Made by a program: the position numbers and the translations under genes. From Nemertoderma westbladi (lineage: Eukaryota; Xenacoelomorpha; Nemertodermatida; Nemertodermatidae): a stretch of 47,116 nt of DNA. The notes under the pieces are model-generated. The model was not told the origin of the DNA. It saw only the letters and a list, made by a program, of their open reading frames with translations, and searched no databases. This document shows positions 19,239 through 29,870 of the stretch, in pieces. The stretch lies in contig JAUCBJ010000102.1 in the NCBI GenBank assembly GCA_032718475.1, forward strand, positions 1 to 47,116. Direction: 5' to 3'. Positions within the stretch are counted from its first letter, which is position 1; the number at the start of each line of letters is the position of its first letter.

Positions 19239-20333
19239 ATGCCACGCAAGATGAGACCGATTTTAAGCCAAAGCTTAGACAAAAAACTGTTAAGAATTTA
19301 TTTAGATCCTTCATCCCCTGCGGGTTTTGCAAGTATCGCAAAATTAGCAAAAGCTGCAAACATCAAACCAACTCAAGCCCAGAAATGGTTGAGCGGGCAA
19401 AAGACATACTCCCTTCACGCACCACGTAGACATCATTATCCAACATCTAAAATATTTACGGGAGGGTTAAAAGATATATATATGATAGATCTGGTGGATC
19501 TGGATATGCAGCAATATAAATCACAAAATAATAATTATAACTATATATTAACATGTATTGATGCCTTTAGCCGGCTTGCTTTTGCCTATGGTATGAAGAC
19601 AAAAACAGGTATTGAAATTATTAGTATATTGCAAAAAATATTCCAGAAGGGTAAACCAAACAGAATCGCGACTGATCAAGGTTCTGAGTTTCTAAATAAA
19701 TCTTTAAGGAAATATTTAGATACTATTGGTGTACAGTATTACGTAATGTACTCTGTGAATAAGGCGGCTATTGTCGAGAGATTCAATAGAACATTAAAAA
19801 CAAAGATGTTCAAAATTTTCACGCAACGGGGAAGTAATGTTTGGATAAAAATTTTACCGAAGCTTATCTTTGCTTATAATAGGTCATTTCATAGGACTAT
19901 ACAAATGACGCCCATTGAAGTTAATAAATTTAATGAAACTGAATTAATTAATAGATTATATGGGAAATATAGACAGATTAATCACAAGAAAATAAAATTT
20001 AAAGTTGGAGATACAGTACGATTATCTATCGCGCGTACTGCTTTTGCTAAAGGCTATCGAGAACAATGGACACGTGAATTATTTATTATTCATCGGGTCA
20101 GATTGCATAGAGTACCAGCGGTAATGTTCGATATTAAGGACAGCGCTGGTGCTATAATAAATGGTTCATTTTATTCTTACGAACTCCAAAAGGTCCACCC
20201 GAATAGTAATATTTATCTTCCGATTGACAAAAATATTGGCAAACTTAAAGAACGTGTACGCAATAGGAAAAAAGAATATTTAGTCCGATTCATTGGATCC
20301 AAAAAACAGTCGTGGGTACAGCATATTCAATAA
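19239..20333 (+). CDS. Retrovirus-type integrase of Polinton, with chromodomain-like C-terminus
   Basis: The protein has 364 residues. The N-terminal 65 residues resemble the helix-turn-helix-like region found before Polinton integrases (AGFASIAKLAKAA, KPTQAQKWLSGQKTYSLH). The RNase-H-fold core shows DLVDLD (first Asp, 84 or 87), ATDQGSEF (D146) and AAIVERFNRTLK (E180), so the DDE triad is present. KVGDTVRLS at about 262 marks the C-terminal beta domain. The last 20 residues (YLVRFIGSKKQSWVQHIQ) resemble the end of a chromodomain. Family role: insertion of the linear element into chromosomes. The frame is uninterrupted, unlike the ATPase. An overlapping ORF from 19184 is in another frame and is rejected. 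Confidence 0.85.
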   Translation: MPRKMRPILSQSLDKKLLRIYLDPSSPAGFASIAKLAKAANIKPTQAQKWLSGQKTYSLHAPRRHHYPTSKIFTGGLKDIYMIDLVDLDMQQYKSQNNNYNYILTCIDAFSRLAFAYGMKTKTGIEIISILQKIFQKGKPNRIATDQGSEFLNKSLRKYLDTIGVQYYVMYSVNKAAIVERFNRTLKTKMFKIFTQRGSNVWIKILPKLIFAYNRSFHRTIQMTPIEVNKFNETELINRLYGKYRQINHKKIKFKVGDTVRLSIARTAFAKGYREQWTRELFIIHRVRLHRVPAVMFDIKDSAGAIINGSFYSYELQKVHPNSNIYLPIDKNIGKLKERVRNRKKEYLVRFIGSKKQSWVQHIQ

Positions 20334-20436
20334 GTTTAGGTTTATACTGTATATTAATTCATTTTGGTCACATATGACCGTAATTAATCAATATTAACCC
20401 TATTAGTACCGGGCTATAAAATGTTGTACAAATACC
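20334..20436. other. Spacer after the Polinton integrase
   Basis: It contains the palindrome GGTCAcataTGACC near 20371. No terminal inverted repeat could be recognised. Confidence 0.3.
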
Positions 20437-20507
20437 GGGGGGCGGGGGGGGGGGGGGGGGGGGGGGGGGTCATATTGACCCTCCCCCCCCCCCCCCCCCC
20501 CCCCCCC
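20437..20507. repeat. Poly-G / poly-C inverted repeat
   Basis: A G tract (20437-20469, 26 uninterrupted G after one C) is followed by TCATATTGACCCT and a C tract (20483-20507, 25 C). The centre GGGTCAtatTGACCC is itself palindromic, so the whole region is one long inverted repeat. Tract lengths in an assembly are unreliable. Confidence 0.85.
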
Positions 20508-20935
20508 TCTAAAATCTACAAATATTTACGAAAACGTCTGATTTTTTGTTTGTACGTAGGTATCACTAGTCCGGATCCGACCGAAAAAAAAAATTTTCGA
20601 AAAAATGTACTGGGGTAGTTATATTGCAGCACCAAAATTACAAGTAGTGCACAATTTTCACAAAATTTGAAAGTTACATTTTCGGCTAATTATTTTTCAA
20701 TACAGGGTTTCTGGGGTGCAAAATACATTGGAAAATATTTAAAAATGATATGATTACTATAAATGGCTGTTTAGTCCTCTCTGCGTAGGAAAAAAATGAA
20801 AAAAACAAGTAACCAGCACTTTTCAGTTAGAACACAAAATTTTTAATTCACTTATACGATGCTATAAATACACATTTTCAGGTTTTCGAGGGCGCTGATT
20901 CTAATGGAATATATTTCTAATATGCCAGATCATTG
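20508..20935. other. Unassigned AT-rich stretch
   Basis: No gene is seen. Phrases such as TTTTCGAGGGCGCTGATTC (about 20882) look like diverged copies of the repeat that follows. Confidence 0.3.
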
Positions 20936-21297
20936 CTACTTGTATTTTTCGGCGTAATTTGGCAAATTTTGGTGCTAGCACCAAATTTCGTACCCATCAC
21001 CAAAAAGTACAAGTTTGCGATGTCCAGTGCTGTTTTTATGGATTCCATCGGATTCAGGACCCTCATAAACCCGTATAACGCAAGAAACAAGGTGGTACTA
21101 TCTACTGATCAATTTGCATATTTTCCAAAATTTGGTGCTGGCACAACAATTTTCACCCACTGGCGAAAAATACAAGTTTGAGAACTCTTATGAAATTTTT
21201 ACTGATTCCATTGAATTCAGAACCATCACAAACCCGTATAACGCAAGAAACAAGGTGACACAATCAATCGATATATTTGATGGTTTTCAAAATTTGG
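20936..21297. repeat. About 163-bp tandem repeat, two clear copies
   Basis: AACCCGTATAACGCAAGAAA recurs at 21068 and 21231, 163 bp apart. The surrounding sequence matches (CAAAATTTGGTGCT, GATTCCAT(C/T)G, AAATACAAGTTTG). It is non-coding. The second copy abuts the LINE tail. Confidence 0.65.
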
Positions 21298-21298
21298 T

Positions 21299-21323
21299 GC
21301 TACTACTACTACTACTACTACTA
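21299..21323. repeat. (TAG)n tail of the LINE (plus strand CTA repeat)
   Basis: About eight TAG units on the minus strand directly follow the last sense codon of the LINE ORF. Its first unit is the stop codon. Confidence 0.85.
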
Positions 21324-23680
21324 GGTCGAGCGAACTCGGACAGTGGAAATGAGATCCTTCCAGGCTTCCCGATTCTCCATAGTTGTCGCAATTTCGTTTC
21401 TCCCAAGTTCAGTATCCCTTTCAAGTTGATCTATATATGTTATGGCAGGTCGTCTACGACTACGCTTTCCATGAGTTGGTTGCCAGAGAAGTAGATCTGG
21501 TATGACCTCGTCTTTACTTCGCCAGCAGTGCCCACTGAATCTTAATCTGCGTTCACGGAGGGTGGTTGATACAGGTGGTATTGTACCATAAAGCTCGGCG
21601 TTTGTCATGTGTTGTCTCCAGCTGATGTTTAGGGCTGCCCTTAGTAGTCTTGTGTAGCAACCATCAATTCGTTGTTCAAGTGATTTAGTCAGTGTCCAGG
21701 TCTCACCCCCGTATAAAAATACACTTTCCACTGTGGCTCGGAAGAACTTGGTCTTCAGGTGCCTGGAGAGATCTGATTTCCAGATGGTATCCATTTTTGA
21801 TAGAGCTACCCAAGCCTTTGCTTTCCTAACTTCTATGTCCTTTTTGCTACTCTCTATCCATGATCCAAAGTACTGGAAGTCATCGACCTTCCTTAGTTGA
21901 TTATTACCAATGGTTGTCAAGTTCCCATCAACATTAAAGGTCATGAATTCGGTCTTGGTAGCATTTATATGCAATCCAACCTCCTTAGCAGCCCTCTCCA
22001 CTTTATTTAGTAGAAGCTGTGCATCTGCTAGCGTATTAGAGAGCAGGGCGATGTCATCCGCAAAGTCGGTGTCTGTGACTGTAGTTGCCGGTTATCTACT
22101 ACTTCTGCTTTCTTGAAGTGTGAATCCCAGATCTTCACCCTTTGTGGCCGTCCTCATTGCGTAATCCAGCACAATTACAAATAGTAATGGTGCTAATGTG
22201 TCACCTTGCAGTACGCCAGCCAGGATTGAGAAAAACTCAGTTTCACCATCTGGTGAGAGTACCTGCGCTTCTGTGTCACAATATAATAATCCAATGCCAG
22301 CAACAATTACTTCTGGTATTCCATAAGCTCTTAGGATTTCAAGCATTTTACCTCTATGGATGGAGTCGAATGCCTTCTTGAAGTCCACAAAAGTCATGAC
22401 TGCCAGGAGATTCTTTGACTTAATTCCTTCAATCAGTCTCCGTAGTGCAAGTATCTGAGCTATTGTTGATCTACTTGGTCGAAATCCGTTTTGGCTCTTA
22501 CGCAGTAGTTTCTCTATGTGAGGCCTAATCCTATATAGAATCATTTTATTGTATATTTTGGCAGCTACCACAAGCAGACAGATCCCACGATAGTTTGTTG
22601 TTATGCCGAGGTCTCCTTTCTTGGGGAGAGGCTTTAGTTGACCTTTAGTCCAAATTGGTGGTGGCTTTTCCCCTTTTAACATCCGGTTGCAAACATTCAA
22701 TAATGGTCTATTTAGCACTCCGGTTTTCCATACCTCCGCTGGGATTTCATCTAATCCACTCGCTTTATTATTGGACATGCTTTTAATGCTTCTTTGGAGT
22801 TCGGCAGGTGTGAAGTCCCCTGTTTCAATAGGTAGTGTCTTGTCATATATTTTCCTTGTAGGGCTGACCTCGATGTTTGGTGGCTGCCCAAGCAAGTTGC
22901 TGAAGTGATTTTTCCACTTCCCAACACGTTCTTCAGGACTATCGGCTTTAAGGCGCCCCTTTGCACAACTTTTCCGACCAGATACCTCATTTACAGTTTG
23001 CCAGGTAAGTCTTGATTGTTGCTGTATGTGAGCAGTTGTAATTGCTTCAGTTTTATCCTGTATGTACTTTTCCTGGCTGATGTTGTAGGCCAATTTAAGA
23101 TCGTCCTTAGCTTTCTCAACCTTGTTAATGTTTTCGGTTGTTCGGTTTTAACTTTGTAGGCTATCTTAAGATCTTCTCTCTTACAAGTAACCTCAGAGTT
23201 TTGCCATGGCACATACTGTTTTCGTTTAGGTTTCTGGGGGATATGCCTCTTAGCTGATTCCTTGTGGGCTGTTATTATATTCTGGTATATTGAATCGGTG
23301 GATTGGTCTTCATCCATTGACTGAAGTGCTTCAAAGCAGTTTTGAACTTCTACTGTATAAGCATCCTTTACAGCATTGTCAGTTCTGAGTTTCTCCCAGT
23401 CATAGTTGATTTTCTTGCTTGTCCTGGGTTTGCTGGCTCTCAAACTGAGTCTGATCTCTGCAGTCACAATTCTGTGGTCCGAACCAATTAGGTTGAACGA
23501 GCTGTATGCCTCGCAGTTGATCATGCTATTTCTCCACTTTTTGTTTATAAGGATGTAATCCAGTTGTGCTTTGGTTCCATTAGGGTATTGAAAGGTCCAT
23601 AGCTTCCCCTTACTCTTTTCGAATGTGTTGTTTGTTGGTATCAATTCACATTCTTCCATTAGGTCTAAGAGTAAGATCTG
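21321..23680 (-). pseudogene. LINE endonuclease / reverse transcriptase, two frameshifts
   Basis: Three minus frames succeed each other. The first, 23680-about 23130, holds the AP-endonuclease end (QLDYILINKKWRN; GSDHRIV). The second, about 23100-22092, holds the RT core (NNKASGLDEIPAEVWK; LPKKGD; NYRGICLL; NGFRPSRST; FVDFKKAFDSI; AGVLQGDTLAP). The third, about 22090-21321, holds the catalytic box TDFADDIALLS (near 22063-22052) and a C-terminal part (LYGGETWTLTKSLEQRIDGC, then RRLRFSGHCWRS). Frame changes fall near 23100-23140 and near 22090. The stop codon is the first TAG of the terminal (TAG)n, so there is no 3' UTR. The protein once copied RNA at nicked target DNA. This copy cannot. Confidence 0.8.
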
Positions 23681-26600
23681 AGCTTAAATCCCGGAGGCGA
23701 ACTTAGATCCTGGAAGCGAACTTAGAAACTAGATGTAAACGTAGATCCTGAAGGCGAACTCAGATCCTGGAAGCGAACTTAGATCCTGGAAGTGAACTTA
23801 GAACCAAGATCTGAACTTAGATCCTGGAAGCGAACTGAGATCCTAAAGTCGAACTTAGATCCTGGAAGTGAACTTAGAACCTGGAAGCGAATTTAGATCC
23901 TGGAAGCGAACTTAGATCCTGGAAACGAACTTAGATCCTGGAAGCGAACTTAGATCCTGGAAGCGAACTTAGATCCTGGAAGTGAACTTAGAACCAAGAT
24001 CTGAACTTAGATCCTGGAAGCGAACTTAGATCCTAAAGACGAACTTAGATCCTGGAAGCGAACTTAGATCCTGGAAGCGAACTTAGATCCTGGAAGCGAA
24101 CTTACATCCTGGAAGCGAACTTAGATGCTGGAAGCGAACTTAGATCCTGGAAGCGAACTTAGATCCTGGAGACGAACTTAGATCCTGGAAGCGAACTTAG
24201 ATCCTGGAGCCGAACTTAGATCCTGGAAGCGAACTTAGATCCTAAAGACGAACTTAGATCCTGGAAGCGAACTTAGATCCTGGAAGCGAACTTAGATCCT
24301 GGAAGCGAACTTAGATCCTGGAAGCGAACTTAGATCCTGGAAGCGAACTTACATTCTGGAAGCGAACTTAGATCTTGGAAGCGAACTTAGATCCTGGAAG
24401 CGAACTTAGATCCTGGAAGCGAACTTAGATCCTGGAAGCGAACTTAGATCCTGGAAGCGAACTTAGATCCTGGAAGTGAACTTAGAACCAATATCTGAAC
24501 TTAGATCCTGTAGGCAAACTTAGATGCTGGAAGCGATCTTAGATCCTGGAAGCGAACTTAGATCCTGGAAGCGAACTTAGATCCTGGAAGTGAACTTAGA
24601 TCCTGGAAGTGAAGTTAGAACCTAGATCTGAACTTAGATCCTGGAGACGAACTTAGATCCTGGAAGTGAACTTAGATCCTGGAAGCGAACTTAGATCCTG
24701 GAAGTGAACTTAGAAACTAGATGTAAACGTAGATCCTGAAGGCGAACTCAGATCCTGGAAGCGATCTTAGATCCTGGAAGTGAACTTAGAACCAAGATCT
24801 GAACTTAGATCCTGGAAGCGAACTGTGATCCTAAAGTCGAACTTAGATCCTTGATGTTAATTTAAACCCTGGAAGTGAACTTAGAACCTGGAAGCGAATT
24901 TAGATCCTGGAAGCGAACTTAGATCCTGGAAACGAACTTAGATCCTGGAAGCGAACTTAGATCCTGGAAGCGAACTTAGATCCTGGAAGTGAACTTAGAA
25001 CCTGGAAGCGAACTTAGATCCTGGAAGCGAACTTACATCCTGGAAGCGAACTTAGATGCTGGAAGCGAACTTAGATCCTGGAAGCGAACTTAGATCCTGG
25101 AAGCGAACTTAGATCCTAAAGACGAACTTGGATCCTGGAAGCGAACTTAGATCCTGGAAGCGAACTTAGATCCTGGAAGCGAACTTAGATCCTGGAAGCG
25201 AACTTACATTCTGGAAGCGAACTTAGATGCTGGAAGCGAACTTAGATCCTGGAAGCGAACTTAGATCCTGGAGCCGAACTTAGATCCTGCAAAGCGAACT
25301 TAGATCCTGGAAGCGAACTTACATCCTGGAAGCGAACTAAATCATGGAAGCGAACTTAGATCCTGGAAGCGAACTTAGATCCTGGAAGTGAACTTAGAAC
25401 CAAGATCTGAACTTAGATCCTGTAGGCGAACTTAGATGCTGGAAGCGATCTTAGATCCTGGAAGCGAACTTAGATCTTGGAAGTAAACTTAGAACCAATA
25501 TCTGAACTTAGATCCTGTAGGCGAACTTAGATCCTGGAAGCGAACTTACATCCTGGAAGCGAACTAAATCATGGAAGCGAACTTAGATCCTGGAAGCGAA
25601 CTTAGATCCTGGAAGTGAACTTAGAACCAAGATCTGAACTTAGATCCTGTAGGCGAACTTAGATGCTGGAAGCGAATTTAGATCCTGGAAGCGAACTTAG
25701 ATCCTGGAAACGAACTTAGATCCTGGAAGCGAACTTAGATCCTGGAAGCGAACTTAGATCCTGGAAGTGAACTTAGAACCTGGAAGCGAACTTAGATCCT
25801 GGAAGCGAACTTACATCCTGGAAGCGAACTTAGATGCTGGAAGCGAACTTAGATCCTGGAAGCGAACTTAGATCCTGGAAGCGAACTTAGATCCTAAAGA
25901 CGAACTTGGATCCTGGAAGCGAACTTAGATCCTGGAAGCGAACTTAGATCCTGGAAGCGAACTTAGATCCTGGAAGCGAACTTACATTCTGGAAGCGAAC
26001 TTAGATCCTGGAAGCGAACTTAGATCCTGGAAGCGAACTTAGATCCTAAAGACGAACTTAGATCCTGGAAGCGAACTTAGATCCTGGAAGCGAACTTAGA
26101 TCCTGGAAGCGAACTTACATCCTGGAAGCGAACTTAGATCCTGGAAGCGAACTTAGATCCTGGAAGAGAACTTAGATCCTGGAAGCGAACTTAGATCCTG
26201 GAAGCGAACTTAGATCCTGGAAGCGAACTTAGATCCTGGAAGCGAACTTAGATCTTGGAAGCGAACTTAGATCCTGGAAGCGAACTTAGATCCTGGAAGC
26301 GAACTTAGATCCTGGAAGCGAACTTAGATCTTGGAAGTAAACTTAGAACCAATATCTGAACTTAGATCCTGTAGGCGAACTTAGATGCTGGAAGCGAACT
26401 TAGATCCTGGAAGTGAACTTAGAACCAAGATCTGAACTTAGATCCTGTAGGCGAACTTAGATCCTGGAAGCGAACTTAGATGCTGGAAGCGAACTTAGAT
26501 CCTGGAAGCGAACTTAGATCCTGGAGCCGAACTTAGATCCTGGAAGCGAACTTAGATCCTGGAAGCGAACTTACATCCTGGAAGCGAACTTAGATGCTGG

Positions 26601-27416
26601 AAGCGAACTTAGAACCTGGAAGCGAACTTAGATCCTGGAAGCGAACTTAGATCCTGGAAGCGAACTTAGATCCTGGAAGTAAACTTAGAACCAATATCTG
26701 AACTTAGATCCTGTAGGCGAACTTAGATGCTGGAAGCGAACTTAGATGCTGGAAGCGAACTTAGATCTTGGAAGTAAACTTAGAACCAATATCTGAACTT
26801 AGATCCTGTAGGCGAACTTAGATCCTGGAAGCGAACTTAGATGCTGGAAGCGAACTTAGATCCTGGAAGCGAACTTAGATCCTGGAGCCGAACTTAGATC
26901 CTAGAAGCGAACTTAGATCCTGGAAGCGAACTTACATCCTGGAAGCGAACTTAGATGCTGGAAGTGAACTTAGAACCTGGAAGCGAACTTAGATCCTGGA
27001 AGCGAACTTAGATCCTGGAAGCGAACTTAGATCCTGGAAGTAAACTTAGAACCAATATCTGAACTTAGATCCTGTAGGCGAACTTAGATGCTGGAAGCGA
27101 ACTTAGATCCTGGAAGTGAACTTAGATCCTGGAAGCGAACTTAGAACCAAGATCTGAACTTAGATCCTGTAGGCGAACTTAGATCCTGTAAGCGAACTTA
27201 GATCCTGGAAGCGAACTTCGATCCTGGTATTGAACGAACCAAGATCTGAACTTAGATCCTGGAGGCGAACTTAGATCCTGGAAGCGAACTTAGATCCTGG
27301 AAGCGAACTTAGATCCTGGAAGCGAACTTAGATCTTGGAAGTAAACTTTGAACCAAGATCTGAACTTAGATCCTGGAGACGAACTTAGATCCTGGAAGTG
27401 AACTTAGATCCTGGAA
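23681..27416. repeat. 19-bp minisatellite, left block (about 195 copies)
   Basis: The consensus GAACTTAGATCCTGGAAGC is repeated head to tail over 3.7 kb with recurring variants (TAGAACCAAGATCT, GATCCTGTAGGC, GATGCTGG, GATCCTAAAGAC). Variant blocks recur in order, so there is higher-order structure. For example, AGAAACTAGATGTAAACG occurs at 23724 and 24712, exactly 988 bp (52 units) apart. Stops in all frames make coding impossible. It is bounded left by the LINE and right by the inserted DNA transposon. Confidence 0.95.
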
Positions 27417-28067
27417 CCCTGCAAACAATTTAACGTTCATGTAACGTTATTCAACACTCATTTTCTAACAAATGAACGTTAGTATTCAACGTTGCATACT
27501 GTTGAATTATCGTTGGTTTGGCCGCAGTTCCAACGTTAAAAAATACTTTAAACCTAACTATAAACAATGACAAATGAGCGTTATTTTTTAACGTTGCATA
27601 CTGTTGAATTATCGTTGGTTTTGCTGCAGTATGAATGTTATTTTTCAACGTTGCATACTGTTGAATTATCGTTGGTTTGGCCGCAGTTCCAACTTTAAAA
27701 AATTTCTTAAACCTAACTAAACTGAAGGTTATTCGTAAAAAATGTCGTTGTTGATGGTACAGTATAATCCAAACTTAGTATTTTTACATTTGAAAGCACA
27801 TATTCTATCTTTTAATATCAATTAACCAAAATTGTAATATAGTAATCAAGTAAGTAATAATCAAACGAATGCTGAATTAAGTAGGCCTAATGTTAAAGTG
27901 TTTTTACTGTGTATTTACTTCAAGTCTTTACTTACTGTATATAGTAGGCCTGCTAGTGTACTTCTGTACATAAGATTACAGTGCGAGCTGCGAGCTACAG
28001 TATAATATAATTTGGCTATAAGAAAGGCACATTGAGTATGAAGTACTCAATCCTCGTCTTCTCTCTT

Positions 28068-29638
28068 CTACTCTTCCTCGTCTCCCTCCACACCATCATC
28101 GATTTCCACGGCAGCCATAGGAGGCATTGATAACCTCTCTTCCTCAACTCCAATGTCCTTGCCCTTCTCCTCTGCTTTTCTTGTTTTCTTTTCTTGTTTT
28201 CTTCCAGATAAACTGCAATAGAATAAATAAATATTATAAAATACCGGTGTCTGTAAATTTTTATACAATAAGAGATCGAGATTTGTCCCGAATTACATGA
28301 GTGTAGACAGAAAGACATACTAGATTCCGTCAAACATGAAAACTGACATCGGAAATGAAATCACCGACCCGGAAAACCCCCAAGGTAAAACTATTAGCCA
28401 ATTAGTGTGCTTTTGTTATGTTCTACAACCTAAAGTAGAAAAGATGGACAAACAGACAGTCGGACAGACCGACATAACATTTTAAGAAGTGAAGTTACGT
28501 TTCTGAAAATCTGGCAGCTGAAAAGGGGGTAAAATTTTGATCTAGAAATATTATGTGACCTTTCTACAGCAACCGCCACATATAATGTTAAATTAATAAA
28601 TTATTATAATAAAATTTCAGAAGTAGAAGTGATACAGAAAATTGACTTACTAGTTAACGCCTCCGTATCTATTAGGGGCCTGTCGGAAAAATACTGAAAT
28701 GGCCCCATCGGCAGCCGTTTCCGTAAAACGTCCATCTTTCAGCAGCGCACCTATGAACCAGTGAAATGAATAAAACAATTATCATGATAATCTTTTACGT
28801 TTGGTATCTTATCCTACACTGTATTTATAACTGAATGTTGGGAGGTGAGTCTTAGCATGTCGGACATTAGTGGACCGTCTGCGGTCGTCGTTGTAGTTGG
28901 TAATTTTTGACACTAATAAGTCAGTTAATCTTTGATGAAATGGAACGCAACCAGATACAGATATAGCCTATCAAAAATTAACACAGGTATGTATGCTACT
29001 ACACATTTATATAGTTCCTCATCAGTCGGTACACTAATGATACATGCTAAAGCTCACCTAGCATATTGCTGCGCGAAGGCCCCACCTTCACGAAACACGA
29101 GGTTGTAAATACACGTCTTTTCTGCAATTATTAATTTATTGTGGGGCGAGTCAAAAATGCGAGCCATCAGCGAACTGTTATAATTATACTATGGCCGTTT
29201 TTCAAAAGTCTCTGTGTGTGTGTGTGTGTGTCGGAAGCCAATATCCAATAATATTAATATATATAACTAGCCATAGTATAAGGATAATTGTTCGCTGAAA
29301 TGGCTTGCATTTTTGCTGCACGAAGGCCCCACAACGTGTTGTACTGTATTAAATACAGTTATATCTTTCTTTTTCAATTTTGCGCCTAGAACACAGTATA
29401 TAGGGCGCCTTATAAATATTTTTAATATTAATAATATTATAGGCCCTATAAGTAAAATGTTCTTACGTTTAAAACAGGCCAACAGACGTGGGCATGAATC
29501 CTCAAAGGATTCTTTGGTGCTCCGACGCCCAGTCTTCGAAAATCTTTGGGCCACAGTATTGGATAATAACGAGTTTCCTATATTTGTGGCGGCCTTAGTC
29601 ACGTCGGTAGCATACGTTCTATCGGATATTTCTGCTAT
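28068..29638 (-). CDS. Second gene of the DNA transposon: three phase-matched exons, DUF4806-like
   Basis: Three minus exons are bounded by consensus splice sites. Exon a is 29638-29467 (acceptor TTTATTTTTCAG, donor GTAAGA). Exon b is 28750-28651 (acceptor TTCATAG, donor GTAAGT). Exon c is 28212-28068 (acceptor TTCTATTGCAG, stop TAG). Phases fit exactly: a leaves 1 nt, b supplies 2 and leaves 2, and c supplies 1. Exons a and b encode a helical module (ATNIGNSLLSNTVAQRFSKT; then SVFFRQAPNRYGG). It resembles DUF4806, a domain often found in a companion gene of animal Transposase_21 elements; this match is by eye. Exon c encodes a basic then acidic tail (GRKQEKKTRKAEEKG; VEGDEEE). The upstream exon(s) with the start codon were not located. 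Its role may be DNA binding at the subterminal repeats, which is inference. Confidence 0.5.
29141..29332. repeat. Foldback repeat nested in the DNA transposon
   Basis: The left arm, about 29141-29196 (GTGGGGCGAG, AATGCGAGCCATCAGCGAAC, TTATACTATGGC), is the imperfect reverse complement of about 29270-29332. The spacer holds a (GT)n run. The outer words GCTGC(A/G)CGAAGGCCCCAC match those at 9270 and 29069. It is non-coding and lies in the large intron and spacer region of the second gene. Confidence 0.6.
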
Positions 29639-29870
29639 CTGAAAAATAAAAATAACGTGCCAGTTTAATAAATCTAACTAGAAGGCTGAAGAAGGTAAAA
29701 GAAAGTAAACATATAAATTTATTAGCGCTATGATTTAAAATATAACATTTAACCCAAGTACACCTGACCGGGTCAAAAGTGACCCGAAGGACTTTGTTTC
29801 CACGGATTGCGCCACTTGTAATAGGGGCTGGGGCTCCGAGCTTCTATGACTTTGTTTATATCCTTATTGC

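Larger units (their letters stand above)
16537..20333 (+). mobile_element. Partial Polinton/Maverick (adintovirus-like) element
   Basis: Five or six co-directional compact genes occur in a row: an unknown acidic protein, a RING protein, a packaging ATPase, a PX-like protein, a possible 55-residue ORF and a retrovirus-type integrase. ATPase, PX-like protein and integrase together are diagnostic of Polinton/Maverick elements. Protein-primed DNA polymerase B, major and minor capsid proteins and the adenain-like protease are not in this stretch. No long terminal inverted repeats were found, so the element is a deletion remnant. Its ATPase is frameshifted. The AT-rich base composition differs from the BEL elements. 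Confidence 0.8.
21298..23680 (-). mobile_element. RTE-like non-LTR retrotransposon, 5'-truncated
   Basis: On the minus strand an endonuclease C-terminal part, a reverse transcriptase and a C-terminal region are followed at once by a (TAG)n tail (21323-21299). The 5' end stops within the endonuclease at about 23680, where the 19-bp minisatellite begins. The simple-repeat tail and the single EN-RT polyprotein fit RTE-like LINEs, though I cannot separate RTE from close relatives by eye. At least two frameshifts make it inactive. Confidence 0.8.

Noticed and set aside
19184-19429. 81-aa plus ORF before the integrase
   Set aside because: It overlaps the integrase N-terminus in another frame; the integrase frame has clear family motifs.
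20421-20618. ORF with poly-Gly and poly-Pro
   Set aside because: It is a by-product of the G-tract/C-tract inverted repeat.
28016-28333. 105-aa minus ORF in the transposon
   Set aside because: Splice phases from the upstream exons lead into the other frame (stop at 28068), and this frame reads through an intron.
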